Positions 63,903-64,000 of a stretch of 64,000 bases of DNA are shown here, piece after piece. Under the pieces are notes generated by a model. The model did no database searches, was not told the DNA's origin, and saw only the letters and a program-made list of their open reading frames with translations. Source of the stretch: Pelovirga sp046484405 (GTDB lineage: Bacteria; Desulfobacterota; Desulfuromonadia; Desulfuromonadales; Geopsychrobacteraceae); NCBI GenBank assembly GCA_046484405.1, contig JAWOIX010000034.1:1-64000 (forward strand), in the 5' to 3' direction. Positions within the stretch are counted from its first letter, which is position 1. Each line of letters begins with the position of its first letter. The position numbers and the translations under genes were made by a program.

Positions 63903-64000
63903 TCAGCCGATTTCGACCTGTTCGACATGGTGCAGATCGGCACCGAGAAACGCCCGGCCAACCCGTTCAAAACGGGTCGGCACATCGGTCACGTAGAACT
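63903..64000 (-). CDS. murI: C-terminal fragment, probable glutamate racemase
   Basis: The last 32 codons of a gene entering from the right edge read FYVTDVPTRFERVGRAFLGADLHHVEQVEIG then stop. This resembles the FYVTD-RF--VG--FLG C-terminus of glutamate racemases in related bacteria, and GerMN genes are known neighbours. Too short to confirm. Confidence 0.45.
   Translation of the reverse strand, partial: FYVTDVPTRFERVGRAFLGADLHHVEQVEIG

Overview
The window is 64 kb of chromosomal DNA, about 60% G+C by eye, densely packed with genes on both strands. It has no rRNA, tRNA, CRISPR array, insertion sequence or phage gene that I could see. Gene order and content suggest a Desulfuromonadales/Geobacterales-type bacterium (formerly Deltaproteobacteria). 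The signs are a recA-pilT-recX-alaS block, an hslVU-arg-dap block ending in the LL-diaminopimelate aminotransferase gene dapL, an in-frame UGA (selenocysteine) peroxiredoxin, and a REC-histidine kinase protein. This is inference from gene content; no database search was possible.

Layout. (1) 1-6.4 kb, plus strand: 3' part of recA, a PilT-family ATPase, recX, alaS and a receiver/histidine-kinase protein. (2) 6.6-19.0 kb, plus strand: hslV-hslU, then argB-argD-argF, a zinc-ribbon/RDD membrane protein, argG-argH, a small LptM-like lipoprotein, dapA-dapB-dapL and a bacterioferritin, closed by a clear terminator. Together these make arginine from acetylglutamate and meso-diaminopimelate by the DapL route. 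(3) 19.1-30.3 kb, mixed strands: a GNAT/M20 peptidase pair, tex with a TM2 protein, small envelope and stress proteins, an MFS exporter, a tautomerase, divergent queF and asd around a long inverted repeat, and a PlsC-type acyltransferase. (4) 30.5-38 kb: pgi convergent with rnr, then a selenoprotein peroxiredoxin with its SECIS hairpin and terminator, a Bcp-type peroxiredoxin, a membrane glycosyltransferase and a TSUP exporter. (5) 37.9-44.0 kb, minus strand: eight tightly coupled genes (DUF3833 lipoprotein, chalcone-isomerase-like, SnoaL-like, SDR, FAD amine-oxidase-like, DUF1365, cyclopropane-fatty-acid synthase-like, DUF2878) behind one promoter, probably a fatty-acyl or lipid modification pathway. 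(6) 44.2-48.8 kb, minus strand: an iron(III) ABC importer (fbpABC-like) and a flavodoxin, with a Fur-box-like palindrome upstream. (7) 49.3-57.1 kb, plus strand: macA-macB-nodT tripartite efflux, a DmeF-like metal exporter, an MFS carrier and a CvfB-like S1 protein. (8) 57.3-60.4 kb: a TRAP transporter with a terminator between the binding protein and the membrane subunits. (9) 60.5-64 kb: a thioesterase, an Rrf2 regulator, small envelope proteins, a nuclease, a conserved unknown, a GerMN protein and the 3' end of a probable murI.

Most genes are ordinary core metabolism. The points most worth a second look are the UGA-containing peroxiredoxin, which lacks the usual resolving cysteine; the eight-gene lipid-modification operon; the 68-bp inverted repeat between queF and asd; the iron-starvation module with flavodoxin; and the place between argH and dapA where lysA would be expected but is absent.
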